This document shows positions 44,151-56,123 of a stretch of 64,000 nt of DNA, in pieces (position 1 is the stretch's first letter; each line of letters opens with the position of its first letter). The notes beneath the pieces are model-generated. The model saw only the letters and a list, made by a program, of their open reading frames with translations, did no database searches and was not told the origin of the DNA. The position numbers and the translations under genes were made by a program. This DNA is from Heterodera schachtii (Eukaryota; Nematoda; Chromadorea; Rhabditida; Heteroderidae). The stretch lies in contig SIJG01000030.1 in assembly GCA_023374025.1 (NCBI GenBank), positions 526,959-590,958 on the forward strand. The letters run 5' to 3'.

Positions 44151-45626
44151 ATAAAAAAAACAAAACAAAAAATAATGAATAGTCGTCAGTTTTTTTAATT
44201 CGAAACATAAAAAAATAATGGAAAAAACCATGGGAACTACAAATTGACATCGACCGTCATAGCAAGCAATGAAAATATTATTAAACAAAAAAAAGCAAAA
44301 AAATTTTTTTTTAAATTTAAAGAGAAGATAAAAAAGCATTTAATGATAAAGATGAAAAAACGATTAAAAACTTTAAAAAGTTAAATTCCCAACCCGTCGT
44401 TACTGAAAATTTTAAATATTGGAATGAGCATTAAAATAACTATTCGTACACCGAATGTATTAGATTAAGAATGAAATGCCTGCTGCAATGAAGGCAGAAA
44501 TTAATTCGCTAATTGCTTAACTTAATTAAAACTTTATTATAAATTATATAACAAATTAATAACTTTTTAGGTAAATGTTGAAAAAATAAATGAATAAACA
44601 AATGAAAAAAAAATAACTGAAAGTTAATTTAATAAATGAGCAAATGGTTAGGCTTAAAAATCTATATCTAAATTTTAAATCAAATAAAAACACTTATTTC
44701 CTTAATACTACTTAAAAAATATGAATAAACATAAATTTTATAATATTCTGCAAGCGAACATATATGTAAAATATTGATTTATATTAAATTAGCCTAATTC
44801 GTTGGAATACTGATGGATAAAAAGTTGCACACAAAAACAGGTTAATTGAAATAAAATTATCAGCAATTTAAGAAAATGACAAGCCATGAAAAAAAAACAG
44901 ATTGAGAGAAACAAGGAGGGATCGCTCAAATGAATGATTGTTAAAGAATTAATCAAATGAGGTACGAATTGTTAAAAAATAGAATTAAATTAAGTTGTAA
45001 AAAAATACAAAGAAGTTTATTTGAAATTTTAAAATAAGTTTTTGAGTAAAATTCTTTTAAAAATAATTTTTTCTTTTATAATTTATTAATTGATAAATAT
45101 AATTTTTATCAATTATCCAAATACATTATACATATATAATTATATACTTAATTTCAAGTTTAAAATAAAAGTTACTACATTAATTGTTTGGTAAATAAAC
45201 AATCAAAGAATTTTGCGAAAACCTAAAAGACACTTAAAGTAAGATAAATTCAACAGCAAATTAAAAAAAGAAAATCAAGAATTGAAATATAAAAAATGTA
45301 AAAATAATTGATTAATAATTAAAATTTATAAAATATTTTAATTAGATAAATCAAAACTTTCACTTATTATTTAATAAAATACTAATATAGTTATATATAA
45401 CCGCATTGAATTTGTAAAAATCATCGCTAAAGAATTGTGATTTTATTCTAAAAATATTTAATTATTTCAATTGGAAGACAAAATTAATATAAATTAAAAT
45501 TATTACTTAAATAATTATAAAACCATAAATGTAGCAAAATTCTTTTTTATATATGACGGCGACACTCAAAATGTTAAAAATCTTCGAATTAATAAAAATG
45601 AAAATATTTATGACGGTACCAAAAAA
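44151..45626. other. AT desert, A-rich on + strand
   Basis: Apart from the dispersed repeat at 44430-44690, nothing recognisable. Confidence 0.45.
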
Positions 45627-45679
45627 TGACTACAGCTAGCACTGCCCAATTGAGTAATCCAGCAACCCTGGAACGGAAG
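45627..45679 (+). CDS. Candidate first exon
   Basis: aaaaATG followed by 17 codons (MTTASTAQLSNPATLER) ending at the consensus donor |gtaagtc. The minus strand is also open here behind ttccag|, so the strand is not certain. No downstream exon was found. A GCGCGCGCGC run follows at 45707. Confidence 0.3.
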
Positions 45680-48371
45680 TAAGTCAGCTTGATAACGCCT
45701 TTTATGGAGCGCGCGCGCATACAAACCCAAAAATTAGTCAAATATAATTGCATGTATATTTATTTTAATAAATGCAAACAAAAAATCTACCTGTAATTAA
45801 ACTCTGCTCTTATGTGGACATATTTATCATCAGATCCCTAATTTTAATTTCAAAATCGAGAAATAGGTACAAAAAAAATTAAAATGCCAATATATGTGCT
45901 AAGAAACGAAAAATGCCAAAATCAGTGCAAAATAGTTGCAAAAATTGGAAAAAACCATTCAATAAATGCGAAAATTTACCAAAAAGCGAATTATTTATTA
46001 TAATTCGATAGAAAATTGTAAATCAAAAGCATTACAATTTTTTAGGCTAACTCCTTTATTCTTAAACTAGTTTTTAAAACCAACATTTTAGGTGAAATGG
46101 GGCATTTTTCGGTGAAATAGGAGCGCTGTGGAAAATTTTTAAATTTTCTATTGCAAATTTAAATAGATACAAAATATGTACTGAATGAAGTTGAGACGAG
46201 AAAATCATTTATATGTTTCTCTCGCAAAAGCTATCTGTAAAAATAAGGAAAAAGATAATAATCCGGCACCTGCTTATCATCGAAAAACATAAAAATATAC
46301 CCTAGTAATTCGAGACCGGAATGGCTCGGGGCCGGAGGATTTTAGTCAACTATATTATTCAATCATTTCAATAAAAATTAACACAATATATTTGGAATTA
46401 ATGCGATGATCCCAATCTTTGTGTAGTGTTCCTCATCTTCAAGTAAATTTAATTGATTAAAATTAATAATATTATTTTAAGACAATAATTTAATTTTTAA
46501 TATATTTCAATTTATTATTAATTTAACTATTTAAAGAATCTTTAAATCTAAAGCTTATATCTTATTAATATTTCAAGAAGAAATGGATTGATTTGATTTC
46601 GCACTCAACAAGAGTTTGAAAGAATATTTTTTTAATTTGCAACTAAAAGTTTAAGGACATAAAAAAGGATGAAAGAGAATTAATTGAGGGGAAAAACTCA
46701 TGAAATTTGATAAGATATAATTTAGGAAACTAAACAAAAAAAATAATTATAAAAAACAATAATTCCCATTTTCTTTATCATAAGGAATAAACAAAAAATT
46801 AATAATTTTTTCATTAAAATAAAACTAAATTTAATCATGTTTATTCTTATTCCAAATATTCCTGAAGGATGTTATTGCTTCAAGGTTTTTAACATATAAA
46901 AAATAGAAAAATACAGGAATATTCCATTTTTAATTTTACCATAAAAATAAATGTATCATTTGGATAATATAAATAATTGCTTAAAATAATTAAATAATTT
47001 TTTCATCAGATTCTTATATTTTCCCTTATTTTCTCCTTCTTTTTTTATGAGATATACAGGAAAACAAATTTGAAAACTGAAATTATTTTAGCATTACTGG
47101 CATTAAGAAATAAGTAATTTTGATTTTATGTTAAAAATAATTTAGAATATATATTTGATTAAAATTTTTTCTTGGATTTTTGCGAGCATACAAATATAAT
47201 GCCATCTTTGCAAAAAAAAAATTGAAAAAATTTGGGTGCCATGCCTCTAGTTTTGTGTTTTTCACCTCTAAAAATCCGATACTTTCTTTTAAATGACATT
47301 TTCAATAAATTTCGTATCATAATTCAAAAGATTCTTAAAAAATATAAAATAAAAAATTTTTTTTTTTTGAATCAAACCTCGCAGATAAGGCCCTTTAGTC
47401 TCATTTTGTTTTTTAAAGCTAATTAGGCTAAATTTAAAAATGAGAAAGTTAAAACAACATTCAACAGAACAAGATTAAAAAAAAGTTAATTCAATTTTCT
47501 CAATTTTATCGGAGAAGAAATCCAATTGGTTCTTCAACCAAGAAAATTTTGTGAGTTACCAAAAAATAAATTCATAAATATGAAAAGAAATAAAACTACT
47601 GTAATATAAATGAATTGAATGAATTCTAGCTATTGATTTATAACGGAATGAAGATTATTGATAATTTTAAAAAATAAACTATAAAATTTAATATTGAAAT
47701 AAATCCAAAAGTCTTCCGACATGAGAAATAGAAAATTAATGAATGTTAAAAATGGTGTTTTATTAAAAAACAAATGAACATATGAAAATTAAAAAACCAA
47801 AGACACGAGATACGAGACGAGCAACTTCCCTGAAATATATGTATTAAAGGCTCAAAATTCCAAAATATATACTAAAACAAAAATTTAAAATAAAATTAGC
47901 AAACATACATATTATTACTTATAAAGTTATATAAAAATTAAATTTGTAATTTTTTTCTGAAACAATATACCTATTAAAATTCACAAATTCCAAATCTATA
48001 CTAAAATAAAATTAAACTATAATTTGCAAACATACATATACATATAAGTTTTATGAAAAATCCAATTTGTAAAAATATTTATGAAACAAATATACAGTAG
48101 AAAGAAAATAATGATTAGGTATTTTCTACCATATAGAATAGAAATTTAATGAGAATAATCAAAAATTTATTAATGATAAATGAAAATAATGATAAAAATC
48201 ATTTAAACGAATTTTAAAATCGATCATATTCAGTTGTTCGAGGGAGAATGAAAAAAATTAAAACTTAAAAACATAAATACAAAATTATAATCAAACTAAT
48301 ATAGTAACAAAATGAAAAAATATTAATAAAATAAAGAAAATTCAAAACGCATAAAATTATTTGTTAATAAT
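45680..48371. other. AT desert with short-word elements and a tandem duplication
   Basis: About 45850-46150 repeats AAAATGCC words, in the style of a decayed element. An isolated TCGAGACCGG sits at about 46309. At 47838-48100 a segment of about 130 bp is duplicated in tandem. No gene. Confidence 0.4.
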
Positions 48372-48487
48372 TTAGATGCTATAGATGTGCCTAGAAATGT
48401 AACCCCATCTTTATACTATCAGTCCATTTACAGGGGTACCCCCTTAAATGTACGATTTGTCTTGTTTGATGCTGAATTTACTAGCAC
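48372..48487 (-). CDS. Last two exons of an unidentified minus-strand gene
   Basis: Exon 48487-48432 follows ttttaag| and ends at |gtaaatgg. A 41-nt intron ends atttctag|. Exon 48390-48372 carries five codons and stop TAA. The phases agree (18 codons plus 2 bases, then 1 base). The reading includes SASNKTNRTFKG, with an N-x-T sequon. The intron length equals those in the 52-53 kb genes. The + strand is also open for about 55 codons across it, so confidence is limited. Confidence 0.4.
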
Positions 48488-48559
48488 CTTAAAACAACTA
48501 ACAACTTATAATTTAAAATAATGAAGACATTGGAAATAAATGAAAAATGAAGACAATAC

Positions 48560-49430
48560 GTAACTAAAAGAATAACATGTCGCGAAAAAATAGATGTCGG
48601 AAAATCACCCGACGCAAGAGTAAGAAAAATATTTTATAAAAACATGAACATAATCAAATTTTACATATTTATAAAATTTAAATTATATTTTTTAAATATT
48701 TAGATGCTTTAATTGAAAAATAAGACAGCTGAAATGAGATTTCTTAGTCTTCCACTGCATAAATCTAATTTTTTAAAATGATTAATTTTACACTATTTCA
48801 CCATAACAAAGAATTGAGAAAAATGTTGATGGACACAGACAAGAGTTTAAAAACATATTTCGAATTTCTTATTTATTAATAAATCATAAAGTACGAAATA
48901 AGGAATTAAAAAAATAGGAAATAATTATCGACCACTTAAGAAAATGAAAACCCATGGATGACGACAAAAATCGCAAAAGATAAACATATTGGGATAATAA
49001 TGAATAATCGCTCATTGAACTTACAAAATTTGCAATAAGAGAAGAAGAACATCTATCAATGGGGGTGGGAAAATGATCCGTCACACTAACTAAAAATGAA
49101 AAAGTGAATAATATTCAAACATACAAACAAAAACCATTATTTTGCTCGAGCCAAGATAAATATAAAAAAATAAATTATTATTAGCGATTAAAATAAATCA
49201 TTTTTATTAATTATGACGTTATAAAACAATTGCCATAACATTAAAAAACATCAATAAATTAGGATTTCGAGACATAAATTAAATAATAAAAATGGAAAAT
49301 GATTTAATGTATAATATTCAAATATTATACAAGCATAAACATTATTTTGCTTGAGTCGTGATAAAATAAAAAAATAATTATTAGCGATTAAAATAAAAAT
49401 TTATATTCAATATCATCAAAATAGCGTCTT
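48560..49430. other. AT-rich, one candidate exon
   Basis: At about 48578-48621 (+) an ATG precedes a 14-codon basic stretch (MSRKNRCRKITRRK) ending at |gtaaga. It is isolated. Otherwise nothing. Confidence 0.3.
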
Positions 49431-49439
49431 TTTCATAAA

Positions 49440-49558
49440 ACGCTTTTTTCAGCTTTTGCTAATCTTCATACTTGAGGGCCTTCCAATATCCGATAGTTGG
49501 GTTTACAACCAAAAATGGGACGACGAGAACAACAAGAAATGAAGAAGATTATAAAAAT
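49440..49558 (-). other. Coding-like island
   Basis: A minus frame runs through a hydrophobic stretch (FLVVLVVPFLVV) to NPTIGYWKALKYED and a stop near 49466. It could be the C-terminus of a small membrane protein. No start was found. Confidence 0.3.
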
Positions 49559-50110
49559 TTAAAAATCCAATTATTTTTATAAAATAAGGAGAAGAATAAG
49601 AAATGAATTTGAGGAGCCAGTGAACAACGCAGAAAGCATAACATGGAAATAACTTAAAATAAGATAATAATTAATATTTCAAATTCATTTTCTATTTAAT
49701 TTGTGCAAAAAACTACTGATTTGATCAATCTTTTTTAACGAAAAAATAAACAATAATGATTGCCACCAAGATGTAATTTAACCAAAAAAGCAAGTCAACT
49801 CATTAATAAATAACAATAAACAAAAAAAAGAAAATATAAAAACCTTTTAAATTTTTAGCTAAATGCATCCGTGACAAAAATAACAATAATAAAAATCGCA
49901 AACAAATGAATAAAATCAATTTAGTTCAAATTGTAAATTATAAAAAATTAATGAAAAATTAAAATTAAACAAAACAAAGTTGATTATTATAACATTTTGA
50001 TACATATTTTTAATTTACCCATATGCCCAAAATACCCAAATTTTGCGATTTTAAGAAATTTTTATGAAAATTAATATTTATCGGATAACTAAATTTGATG
50101 AGTAATTTGA
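49545..50110. repeat. Dispersed duplicate, also at 61310-62290
   Basis: The same sequence recurs at 61310-62290, where a 526-bp insertion sits at 61433-61958. This copy has the uninterrupted site ATAATGAT at 49753-49760. No coding. Confidence 0.65.
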
Positions 50111-50149
50111 GGGTCTGTATCGTTTCGGCGCCGCCTTTTCGGCGCCAGC

Positions 50150-50450
50150 CTTGTTTTTGGACTATAAACTCTCATTGCCGGGCCAAATTAACAATCTTGG
50201 TATTATTCGAAAGCTGAACATGTTTATAACTTCTGATTCCGAGGTATATGTGATTGGTCGTTCATTCACTATTCTCTCGATTTCTAGCAGAAGAGTCCAA
50301 AGCTCTTCAATGTTTAGTAATCTTCTCCGAATTTCTCTTCTTAAGTGATATTTTACACACCCCACAATTCTTTCCATCATTCCCCCTTTCCATGGTGAAA
50401 AGGGTGAAGTAAAAATCCATTCAATTCCTTTATTTTTTGTATGATTTAAT
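50150..50450 (-). pseudogene. BEL/Pao integrase fragment
   Basis: The minus strand reads GIEWIFTSPFSPWKGGMMER, then the basic helix and NERPITY, the glutamate-containing end of a BEL/Pao integrase core. About 95 codons survive. The first two catalytic aspartates and the C-terminus are missing. It abuts a GGCGCC palindrome pair at about 50128-50148. Confidence 0.85.
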
Positions 50451-50569
50451 ACATTTTGGTCCTGAATGGGGCAGAAACATATACTTATTAGACGAGGACG
50501 TATGCGAAGCTTAGTTAAAAAATAATAAACTATTAATAAATAAATTAAAAATAAATACAAAAGAAGATA

Positions 50570-51350
50570 GAAGAAATTTTTTTAAACATTTATAAAGTTT
50601 TTAAAAATACCAATAAATTTTTATAATAATTATTTATTTTTCAAAAAAGAATAATAAGATTTTAAAGCTAAAAAGCTAAAATTGAATTCTTTATAAAAAA
50701 TAAATTAAAAATACTATGTCATATTTCAAAAAACTAGATGACATTTGCTAGAGCCACTTATAAATAGCATAAATCCGATTTAAAGAAATCAAATTCATAA
50801 TTACGCTTGAACAGCGACATAATAAAAACTAGTATATGATGTAATTTTTTCATTAAAAAAGATGGGGTCAAAATAGATTCAAAACCATATCAAAGCAAGC
50901 ATATTTAAATTCGAAATTGTAATGTAAAAAAATAGATACTTAGGCTTCGATAAATGTTAGACATTGTGCATGAATTAATGTCATTTAAATTATCAACAGC
51001 CCGTTACTGTCAAATTACGACTTAAATGGACGTGATTAATTTATTTAATTAAAATGTACAAACAGAAAAATAAATAAAGATTATATATATTTATTTATAA
51101 TCTATTGCACAAATGCTTTGGAAAACCTTAGAATTTAGTTATTATTAAAACAATATAATTATGTTAATAAAAACCAAAATAAAGAAGGAGCAATTTTATG
51201 TTATATGAAAACTATAATGGAATGGAGCTATAATGTACGTAAAGTAATTTAAAACCAAAAAAGGAACCGTTAGCATTAATAATTTCTGGCTGAGAGACGA
51301 CATTCAATTACTCGAGTAAAAAATTAGAAGGAGAATTAATCCAAAAAATA
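50570..51350. repeat. Dispersed duplicate, also at 58914-59245
   Basis: 50570-50800 matches 58914-59133, and 51275-51350 matches 59183-59245. The second copy lacks the middle. It is a non-coding AT-rich repeat. Confidence 0.7.
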
Positions 51351-52510
51351 TGTAATTAAAATTCGTTCAAAATTTTAACGTGAAATTTTATAAATATTAA
51401 AAGCTTAATTAAAATACCATTGGTTTTTCAAATACAATTAGTAAGAGATTTGTTGATTTCAGGCCATTAATTAGGAATGTGTGTGCTTTTATAACAATTT
51501 TAAACATCTTGTCATAGAGTCCATAAAAATTTATAAAACAAAAACAATGAAAAATTAAAATTATTGTATAATATTCCTACTCAAACTAAATACAAACTAT
51601 TTAAATAAAATTTGTAAACAAGCATATTACATATAAATTTTTTAGATCAATTTTAATTAAATTGTATAAATAAAAATTTAAAACATGCATTGAATGATAT
51701 TTAATTACTAAAATTAGTTAACACAATTGAAGATTTGCAAGTAACTAGAAGCGCAAGACATGTTGAAAAAATATTTAAAAATAATATAATTTAATTATAA
51801 TTTCAACAAATTTATATATTTATTTAGAATAAGTTAATGAAAAACTTTCAAAAAATAATTAATTTGATAATTTAATATGTTTGTTTAATTATTTAAAACT
51901 TTTTATTTTGAATGAAGACATGAATGTTATAGCATATAATTTAAATCCTAAAATTACATAAAATATAATAAATAATTATATAACTAAATATATAAAGAAA
52001 TAATATTTAATAAATAAATAACTATATTGCATTCCGCTAAGAAAATAAATATAAGAGACCTATTAAAAACCCAAAAGTTAATTTTTATTTATGAAATAAA
52101 AATTGTAAAAAAAAAAATTAAAAAATTGATTGAAGAAATATTATAAAGAAGGAACAATAAAATATAGTAAATCAAAAACGGTTTGGCAGAAATTTAATCT
52201 TAAAAGAAATAAATATGTTGAAGACCAATAAAGCTTAGATATTTTTGAAAAAAAGTAATTTAAAAGAAAAATCCATAAATAAAAATTTTTTTTTGCAAAA
52301 TTATGTAAATATTACCCTATATTTTTAAAGATTCAAAAAAGGTAATTGGAATTTATGTGGTTTTATCGGTTCTCTATGCCCCAAGAATGCATAAAATATA
52401 TAATATTACTTATAAATACATGTAAAAATTCTAAAAAGCTTTGTGAAACAAATATACATTATAAAGAAAAAAATCATTTATTATGTCTTTTCAAAAATTA
52501 AAAAAACTAA
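51351..52510. other. AT desert, A-rich on + strand
   Basis: No feature recognised. Confidence 0.45.
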
Positions 52511-52513
52511 TTT

Positions 52514-52753
52514 ATGGCTGTGAACGTATCAGACGGAGGAGCAATGAAATTTGGTATTTTAACATATTTTAATAAATAAAATATTTTTTAATAATAATTA
52601 ATTTTTCGACAATGACCAAATTGCAGCTGAAGAAATGTCGACCTCTGCTGCTTCGCTCCCAAGGATTACTTATGGCGCAATTAATTTTGGTAAACATATT
52701 TTGAATTAATAAAATAAGTAAAAATTTTAGGTGAAGCATTCAAAAAAGAATAG
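52514..52753 (+). CDS. Three-exon micro-gene, about 47 residues
   Basis: Exon 1 52514-52553 starts ATG (MAVNVSDGGAMKF) and ends |gtattt in phase 1. Exon 2 52609-52689 (IAAEEMSTSAASLPRITY) ends |gtaaac, also in phase 1. A 41-nt intron ends ttttag|, and exon 3 52731-52753 ends at TAG. The exon 2 acceptor is TTTTCG instead of an AG, so either intron 1 is non-canonical or the gene is broken there. Codons favour purine first positions. No signal peptide or known domain. Confidence 0.45.
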
Positions 52754-52947
52754 CCGAAAACCCACGGGGGTGCGCGAGGAATCAATATTTTTTAAAAGGG
52801 AGGTGAAGGGACTTTTGCATTTTTTCTAATTAAATGGTGAAGGGTTTTCACTTATATTGACCAATACCTTATTAATGTTTGTATTTTAAATAATAAAATT
52901 GATCGATGATTAATGTTATCATTTTTAACATTTTTTATTCCGTTCAT

Positions 52948-53650
52948 TCACTCATTCATTCGTCCGTCCGTCCGCCGCCCCCTCATTCTTTTTTCATCCT
53001 CCTCAGGGATGGTGGCCAACACTTAAATTTTTTGCATTTTACATAATTAACAATTTTTATTGTAAATTACCGTGGACATTTTTTGTCTTCTCTTTCGGCT
53101 TCGTCGCCAAGCCGTCCATGGTGTTATTGTCGATGGTTGCACTGGCTTCGGCCTCGAATTTAAATTTTATTTAAAATATTCAATTTTATTTAAAATGGGT
53201 TTACCTCACGGATAGCAGCAAGCTTCTCACAGGTTTTCACCATTTTACCAATCCAAGAGTCCTCAATGAACCCCAATGCATTTTCATCCTCAGCACCGGA
53301 TGCAGGCCGAGTTGCCGGTGGAACTTGCGGAATTGGCAAAGGCTGTTTAAAATTTTAAATTAGAAAAACTAATGATTAATGTTACCGGAAAATTGCGACG
53401 ATGGCGAGCAGCAGCATTGCTATTGGTCGAAAGTTCAACCTTAGGAATTAATGAAAACCCACAATAAAAAAGACATTTCTTACCATCTCGATTGCCGGTT
53501 CGGAGTGCGGAACAGAAGGGCGAGAACGCGAACGAGAGCGACGAAAAAGGATCAAACAAATATTCAAAAACTGAAGGTTAGGAATTTGGAAAATCAGGCC
53601 AATATTTGGACCTGGAGGATGAGAAGCAGGAGAAGAACAGCAAAAATCAT
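52948..53650 (-). CDS. Six-exon small membrane-anchored protein, about 157 residues
   Basis: Exons on the minus strand: 53650-53612, 53570-53484, 53439-53386, 53342-53205, 53152-53071, 53021-52948 (stop TGA 52948-52950). All joins keep frame: four introns in phase 0, the last in phase 1, with lengths 41, 44, 43, 52 and 49 nt. The first exon starts MIFAVLLLLLILQ. With exon 2 (LNICLILF) it makes a signal anchor of about 20 residues, then RRSRSRSRP. Exon 4 is Pro-rich, then amphipathic (GFIEDSWIGKMVKTCEKL). The tail is charged. The first donor (|gtccaa) is weak; the rest are good. No known domain. It is probably a real host gene, convergent with the micro-gene at 52.5 kb. Confidence 0.65.
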
Positions 53651-54074
53651 GATCCAAGTTGCGCCTGGTGCGCTTACCGTACCAATGGTACAATGGGGGA
53701 GAAGGGAGGGAAAATTCTCAGCCATGTATTGGGAACACATATAATCGGCTTCTTGTAAGACGATGGCCTAACACAAATACCCAAATCACAAGCACAGTCG
53801 GAAAGTTGAATCCAAGAAAAATTTGATGGATATTCCATGGCTTAAAACGAATAAAAATTGTGGACGAATTTCTAGAAAAGCAACTAATGTTTGGAGATGA
53901 TTAGACTGAGAATGATCAAATGAATGTTTCCATTCATTGCTTTAAGCGCCGCCCGTTGCCAAATGTTTATCTCACATTTGATCTAAGAACAATCTTTCTT
54001 TGCCAAAAATTATGAATAGGACAACTTATCGTCAAAACATTTTATTATACGAAGAACAATGTGTGTGGAAATGT

Positions 54075-54310
54075 GAATAAATAATAAAAGTAAATGATGA
54101 ATAAATAAATTAAATAAAGAAAAATAAATAATAAAAGTAAATGATGAATAAATAAATTAAATAAAAATAAATAAATAATAAAGTAAATGATAAATAAAGA
54201 AAATAAAATAATAAAAGCAAATGATGAATAAATAAATTAAATAAAGAAAAACAAATAAGTGAAAATAAATGATGAATAAATAAATTAAATAAAAATAAAT
54301 AAATAATAAT
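54075..54310 (+). repeat. About 48-bp AT tandem repeat
   Basis: Units AAATAATAAAAGTAAATGAT plus about 28 nt (gaataaataaattaaataaa...), with some length variation. About five copies. No gene between 53.75 and 54.6 kb. Confidence 0.8.
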
Positions 54311-54601
54311 TAATTTTAAATGAATTTTAAAAATAGTAATTGTTTAAATTTTTGATTTTTTAAATTTTTATTATTTTTTTATATTTTTTAGTTTTAAAAA
54401 TTTTTGGATTTTAATATTTAAATTTTTTGAATTTTAGTTTAAAATTTTTTTTGATTTTTTAATTTTAACGTTTTTTTTGGGTTAATTATTAATTTTTTTG
54501 GTTTTTTTAATAATCTTCCAAGGTTAAAAATAAATATTATAGTAGGGAATAAAAAAGAAATAGAAGAACAATAGAGGCCACACAATTCGAGACTGTACGG
54601 T

Positions 54602-55083
54602 TTACTCTATTCGTCTCCTAAAGACAGTGAATTTGGAGCCACAATTCTAGGAAAGTAGGCTTACCAAACTCACAAATAAAATGAGAGAGAAGATGAAAAT
54701 GATGATGATTCTTAATTTTCAAAACTTACAATTCTTTGCTGTGTCAGATCACCTCGCCAGGGTTGGCGAAAACCCAATTGGCGTCGTCCTAATGTCGACA
54801 TTTCGCCTCAATCCTCGCCTCGGATTGCCTTGAAGATCCAGCTGATCACAGAGTTAACAGTGAACTCTGTAACCAGTTCCTGAGTGTCCATCCACTCACT
54901 TAAGACCCAACTATAGTATTTTTCACTATAGCCTGAATAAATTTTATTAAAATTGTATAAAATTATAAAAAAAATTAATTTACCTAACCACCCAACATAG
55001 AAGATCCGTCGTAATTGCCCATCCTTTTTGTACGTTGTCGTGGCCAATATGGCCTGCACCTCGTATTTGCCCGCCTTAGGGTT
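54602..55083 (-). CDS. Chromodomain protein, 3' exons, with in-frame TGA
   Basis: Minus exons: 55083-54984, 54932-54730, 54646-54602. Introns are 51 and 83 nt with good sites (|gtaaat...ttcag|, |gtaagt...cctag|), and phases agree. Exon 1 to early exon 2 encodes a chromodomain: KYEVQAILATTTYKKDG, then IFYVGWLGYSEKYYSW and a C-terminal QELVTEF helix. The three aromatic-cage positions (Tyr of KYEV, Trp of VGW, Tyr of LGY) are all present, so methyl-lysine binding is possible; chromodomains read histone H3 tail marks in the nucleus. The Glu of the usual NTWEP is replaced. TGA 54810-54808 interrupts the frame, yet the same frame continues through an ATG nine bases on to a spliced, phase-matched last exon. 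So it is a nonsense allele, readthrough, or a separate small ORF. The 5' exons lie beyond the CT-rich intron. Confidence 0.65.
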
Positions 55084-55347
55084 CTTGCGAAGATGGAGAG
55101 AGAGAAAGTGAGAGAGCGTGAAATAAAAGTAGGGAGAGAGGGAGGAATGAGAGAGAGAAAGAAAAAGAAGAAAGGACAATGAGTGAGTGAGAGACAGAGA
55201 TTAAAAGAATAAAGAGAGAGAGAAAAGGAGGGAGAGAGAAGAGGAGAAAGAGAGGAAAGGAGAGATAGTGAAGAGGGTAAAGAAGAGAGCGAGAGAGAAC
55301 GAGAAACAAAGATGATGAGAGAGAAAGGAGAGTGGAGAATAAAAGAT
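55084..55347 (+). repeat. GA tract, left part
   Basis: Purine-only (GA)n with A/G interruptions on +, a polypyrimidine on minus just 5' of the chromodomain exon acceptor. It continues at 56116-56510 beyond the foldback element. Confidence 0.9.
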
Positions 55348-55355
55348 AGGATAAA

Positions 55356-56115
55356 TGTGCTGGTCGTTATATAAAACCATCAAAAAGGGCGTTATATAAA
55401 AAACCATCAAATGGAAATTTTCAACCAAAAACTGCCCATAACTTTTGTTAAACTCAAGAGAATTATACAATCTTGATATCTTTCGATAGATCTAACATTT
55501 CTCTATTAGCTACTTAAATTTCAAAAAATTTGGTCAAGTTTGAGCAAAGTTATGGCCAAAAGTACACCTATGGCCAGGTTTTCACACATATTTGGCCATA
55601 ACTTTTTTAAACCAATGTAATTTTTAGAAATTTTGCAGGCTAAGAGAGGACACACAGGGCTATCTAGTAATAGCAAGAAAATAAAAAACAAAAATAATTT
55701 CTAGCAGAAATTTTTTAAATAAAAATAAAATTATTTTGATCATTTAAAATTCTGATCAAAATATTCTTATAACGAACAAAATAAAGTGATCTTGATATCA
55801 TTCGCTATCCCTATGTGTCCTCTATTAGCCTGCAAAATTTCAAAAAATTTCAATTGGCTTTAAAAAAGTTATGGCCAAAAATGTGTGAAAACCTGTTACA
55901 TTGTGTACTTTTGGCCATAACTTTGCTCAATCTTGACCAAATTTTTTGATTTTTAGGCCAGCTAATAGATAAATTAGGGCTATCGAATGATACCAAGAAT
56001 GTCTAATTTAGTTGACATTGACAAAAGTTATGGGCAGTTTTTGGTTGAAAATTTCTATTTGATGGTTTTTTATATAACGCCCTTTTTGATGGTTTTTATA
56101 TAACGACATAGCACC
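55356..56115. mobile_element. Foldback element, 760 bp
   Basis: Long inverted arms (about 55364-55640 and 55850-56107) share GTCGTTATATAAAA, AACCATCAAAAAGGGCG and TTTGGCCATAACTTTTTTAAA. Flanked by identical AGGATAAA at 55348-55355 and 56116-56123, an 8-bp target-site duplication. Inserted within one long GA tract. A fragment of the same element is at about 57853-58000. Confidence 0.85.
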
Positions 56116-56123
56116 AGGATAAA

